From the IMG/VR virus record IMGVR_UViG_3300017989_000039, positions 1 through 39,007 of that record: 39,007 nt of DNA; one strand, given 5' to 3'. The position numbers and the translations under genes were made by a program. This DNA comes from a virus. The notes beneath the pieces are model-generated. The model saw nothing but the letters and a program-made list of their open reading frames with translations, was not told the DNA's origin and did no database searches. Positions 37,643 through 39,007 of the stretch are shown in pieces. The first letter of the stretch is position 1; each line of letters begins with the position of its first letter.

Positions 37643-38139
37643 TAGGATTGCTCCGGGTCTAATGGCGACTCGATCCCGAACAGCGCGTCCATCTGCTCGT
37701 CAGTGTAGCCCATCGCCTCACCAAGCTGAATCAGGTCTGGGTGCATCCGATCAAACGTGCTGCTGTCATCCCACATGATCTGGATGTTCCGAGGCCACGA
37801 TGGATACGCGGCTTCGATGTCGTCAAGGTACCCTGCGGCGAGAAGCGCCAATTTGAACTGCGCCCGAGAAAGACTGGCGGCAGCGCGTTGGTTTTCCTTT
37901 CGAGCAACCTCGCGCTCTTCTGGAGTGCCAGCCGGTTTGCGGGTGTATTGGGTTCCGTCGAATTGCCAGTCGGTATAGCCGAGCGGCGCATCGCCTGATG
38001 CCGTGACGTGCGGATAGATGCCAAGCACTGCGAGCGCGGCTGTGTCTTCGCGCTTGATCAGCGGCGCTGTCGGGGTCAGCATCCCGTCATGCTGGACGTG
38101 GCGCGGCGGGGTTTTGTGAGATTGGGTAAGATATTTCAT
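37642..38139 (-). CDS. Hypothetical tail-fibre-associated protein, 165 aa
   Basis: ATG 38,137-38,139 overlaps the LRR gene stop (TAATG), with GGAG about 10 bases before it; an in-frame ATG at 38,172 is inside the LRR gene and is rejected. The C-terminal half contains LSRAQFKLALLAAGYLDDIEAAYPSWPRNIQIMWDDSSTFDRMHPDLIQLGEAMG, a pattern common in small phage proteins beside tail fibres. It could be a chaperone for the adhesin. Compositionally AT-richer at its start, like the LRR gene. Confidence 0.65.
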   Translation of the reverse strand: MKYLTQSHKTPPRHVQHDGMLTPTAPLIKREDTAALAVLGIYPHVTASGDAPLGYTDWQFDGTQYTRKPAGTPEEREVARKENQRAAASLSRAQFKLALLAAGYLDDIEAAYPSWPRNIQIMWDDSSTFDRMHPDLIQLGEAMGYTDEQMDALFGIESPLDPEQS

Positions 38140-39007
38140 TATTGCGCCACTCCGTTTAATGTGATTGTCCACCCGCGAGACTTAAGATTCGTAACCGCTG
38201 TCGATACCGATGGCGTACCCGTGCCTGCGTCATAATCGATTGTGATGTCAACGCCAGAAGCAGGGGCAGACTGACCTGATGTGTCAAGGCTATTTAGGAT
38301 GTTCTCTACCGATGTGGCGGTGAGTGATGAACAACCGTCCCATGCGTTTACGAAACAGTTATCGACAGGTGTACCTGTCCAGCTATCAAAGAAGTTAGCT
38401 GGGAAAGATGTAAGCGATGAGCAGTTGCGCCATGCTGCCTGAAAATACGTCCCACTGGATGTGTTAATTAGAGGGAATGATGTGAGTGAGGTGCAGTTGA
38501 GCCATGTTTCTTTAAAATTCGTCCCACTGGATGTGTTAATCAGAGGAAACGATGTGAGAGAGGAGCAGCCGTCCCATGCTTGAACAAAATTCGTCCCGCT
38601 GGATGTGTTAATCAGAGGAAAAGATGTGAGTGACGAGCAGTCGCCCCATGCTAAACTAAAATTCGTCCCACTTGATGTGTCGATCAGAGGAAACGATGTG
38701 AGTGACGAGCAGGCTAGCCATGCTCGACTAAAATTCGTCACGCTGGATGTGTCTAGCAGAGGGAAAGAGGTGAGTGAGGTGCAATTGCGCCATGTTTCTG
38801 TAAAATTCGTCCCGCTGGAGGTGTCGATTAGAGGAAATGACGTGAGTGAGGTGCAATTGCGCCATGCAAAAGAAAAACTCGTCCCGCTGGAGGTGTCGAT
38901 CAGTGGAAACGATGTAAGCGATGAGCAGCCTTCCCATGCTAAACTAAAATTCGTCCCACTTGATGTGTCGATCAGAGGAAATGACGTGAGTGATGAGCAG
39001 CCGCGCC
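38139..39007 (-). CDS. BspA-like leucine-rich-repeat surface protein, C-terminal part (joins 1-581)
   Basis: Continuation of the gene that starts at 581; unique sequence is 38,139-38,904. Read from 38,906 it keeps the same frame as the left part. It carries most of the 24-residue repeats: nine regular units in the joined product, one longer variant at each end. The last repeat (TSFPANFFDSWTGTPVDNCFVNAWDGCSSL) is followed by a 60-residue non-repeat C-terminal cap ending in LNGVAQ. Variable positions are the pair before AW and the pair before C, for example SQ-AW-RG, SL-AW-EG, SF-AW-RN, TE-TW-RN, KE-TW-LN. The remaining residues are nearly fixed. Confidence 0.85.
   Translation of the reverse strand, partial: RGCSSLTSFPLIDTSSGTNFSLAWEGCSSLTSFPLIDTSSGTSFSFAWRNCTSLTSFPLIDTSSGTNFTETWRNCTSLTSFPLLDTSSVTNFSRAWLACSSLTSFPLIDTSSGTNFSLAWGDCSSLTSFPLINTSSGTNFVQAWDGCSSLTSFPLINTSSGTNFKETWLNCTSLTSFPLINTSSGTYFQAAWRNCSSLTSFPANFFDSWTGTPVDNCFVNAWDGCSSLTATSVENILNSLDTSGQSAPASGVDITIDYDAGTGTPSVSTAVTNLKSRGWTITLNGVAQ
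38322..39007 (-). repeat. 72-bp tandem repeats of the LRR gene, right part
   Basis: Main portion of the 24-codon repeat array. Units are recognisable by the recurring plus-strand sequence TCGTCCC-CTGGA/T-GTG before a variable block. The repeats are AT-rich compared with the rest of the genome. Joined to 1-230, about eleven units in total; copy number is uncertain because of assembly in near-identical repeats. Confidence 0.9.
38905..39007. repeat. Terminal direct repeat, right copy
   Basis: Identical to bases 1-103; see the left copy. The right copy is redundant for gene counting. Confidence 0.95.

Noticed and set aside
38728-38937. Minus-strand frame of repeated HLQRDEF-type units
   Set aside because: It is an out-of-phase reading of the LRR repeats; the real gene passes through the same bases in the frame that joins 581 to 38,139.
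38322-39007. Possible CRISPR array
   Set aside because: The 72-base units are contiguous and in frame with a protein; there are no separate spacers and no cas genes.
38139-39007. Diversity-generating retroelement target
   Set aside because: Variable positions exist, but there is no reverse transcriptase or template repeat in the window; repeat recombination explains the pattern.

Overview
The window is an almost complete genome of a tailed double-stranded DNA phage with siphovirus-type morphology. The first and last 103 bases are identical, so the contig is circular or circularly permuted, with about 38,904 unique bases. A Gram-negative, GC-rich host is likely: there are three small lipoproteins with lipoboxes, a lytic transglycosylase, strong Shine-Dalgarno sites and sigma70-like promoter boxes. 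I see no integrase, partition gene, tRNA, CRISPR array or reverse transcriptase, so the lifestyle is open. A Cro/YdaS-like regulator with an operator is present.

Layout. Transcription diverges from about 15,525-15,583. Rightward (early) genes run from 15,583 to 25,024. First comes a replication/recombination block: a Cas4-like DUF2800 nuclease, the DUF2815 single-strand-binding-like protein, a small family B DNA polymerase, a VRR-NUC nuclease and a SNF2-type helicase. A sigma70-like promoter at 21,075 then leads a train of about a dozen small accessory proteins. Leftward genes start with the cro-like gene and a VapE primase-helicase. A 304-base AT-rich gap with paired GTAAC iterons follows (12,673-12,976), then dcd, thyX, both terminase subunits, a six-gene sugar-modification cassette, portal, MuF head protein, scaffold and capsid. 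The transcript continues across the contig ends through a leucine-rich-repeat (LRR) adhesin into head-tail connector, tail tube, tail chaperone (with a -1 frameshift site), tape measure, tail tip, fibre and lysis genes, ending at 24,983. A leftward intrinsic terminator sits at 24,481-24,509.

How the parts work together. The regulator at 15,321-15,524 faces the replication operon across a 17-base palindrome that contains the presumed -10 boxes of both divergent promoters. A second copy of this palindrome lies before the DUF2815 gene, and an intrinsic terminator separates DUF2815 from the polymerase. Late genes are tightly packed, with ATGA, GTGA or TAATG overlaps at most junctions.

Most unusual content. 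(1) A cassette of four glycosyltransferase-like proteins, a beta-helix acyltransferase and a half-length DegT aminotransferase sits between terminase and portal and is translationally coupled to both, pointing to sugar decoration of virions or the host surface. (2) An AT-rich adhesin made of 24-residue BspA-like repeats varies at only a few positions, and the assembly breaks inside it. (3) The Cro-like operator pair and the iteron field next to vapE look like an uncharacterised control and origin system.
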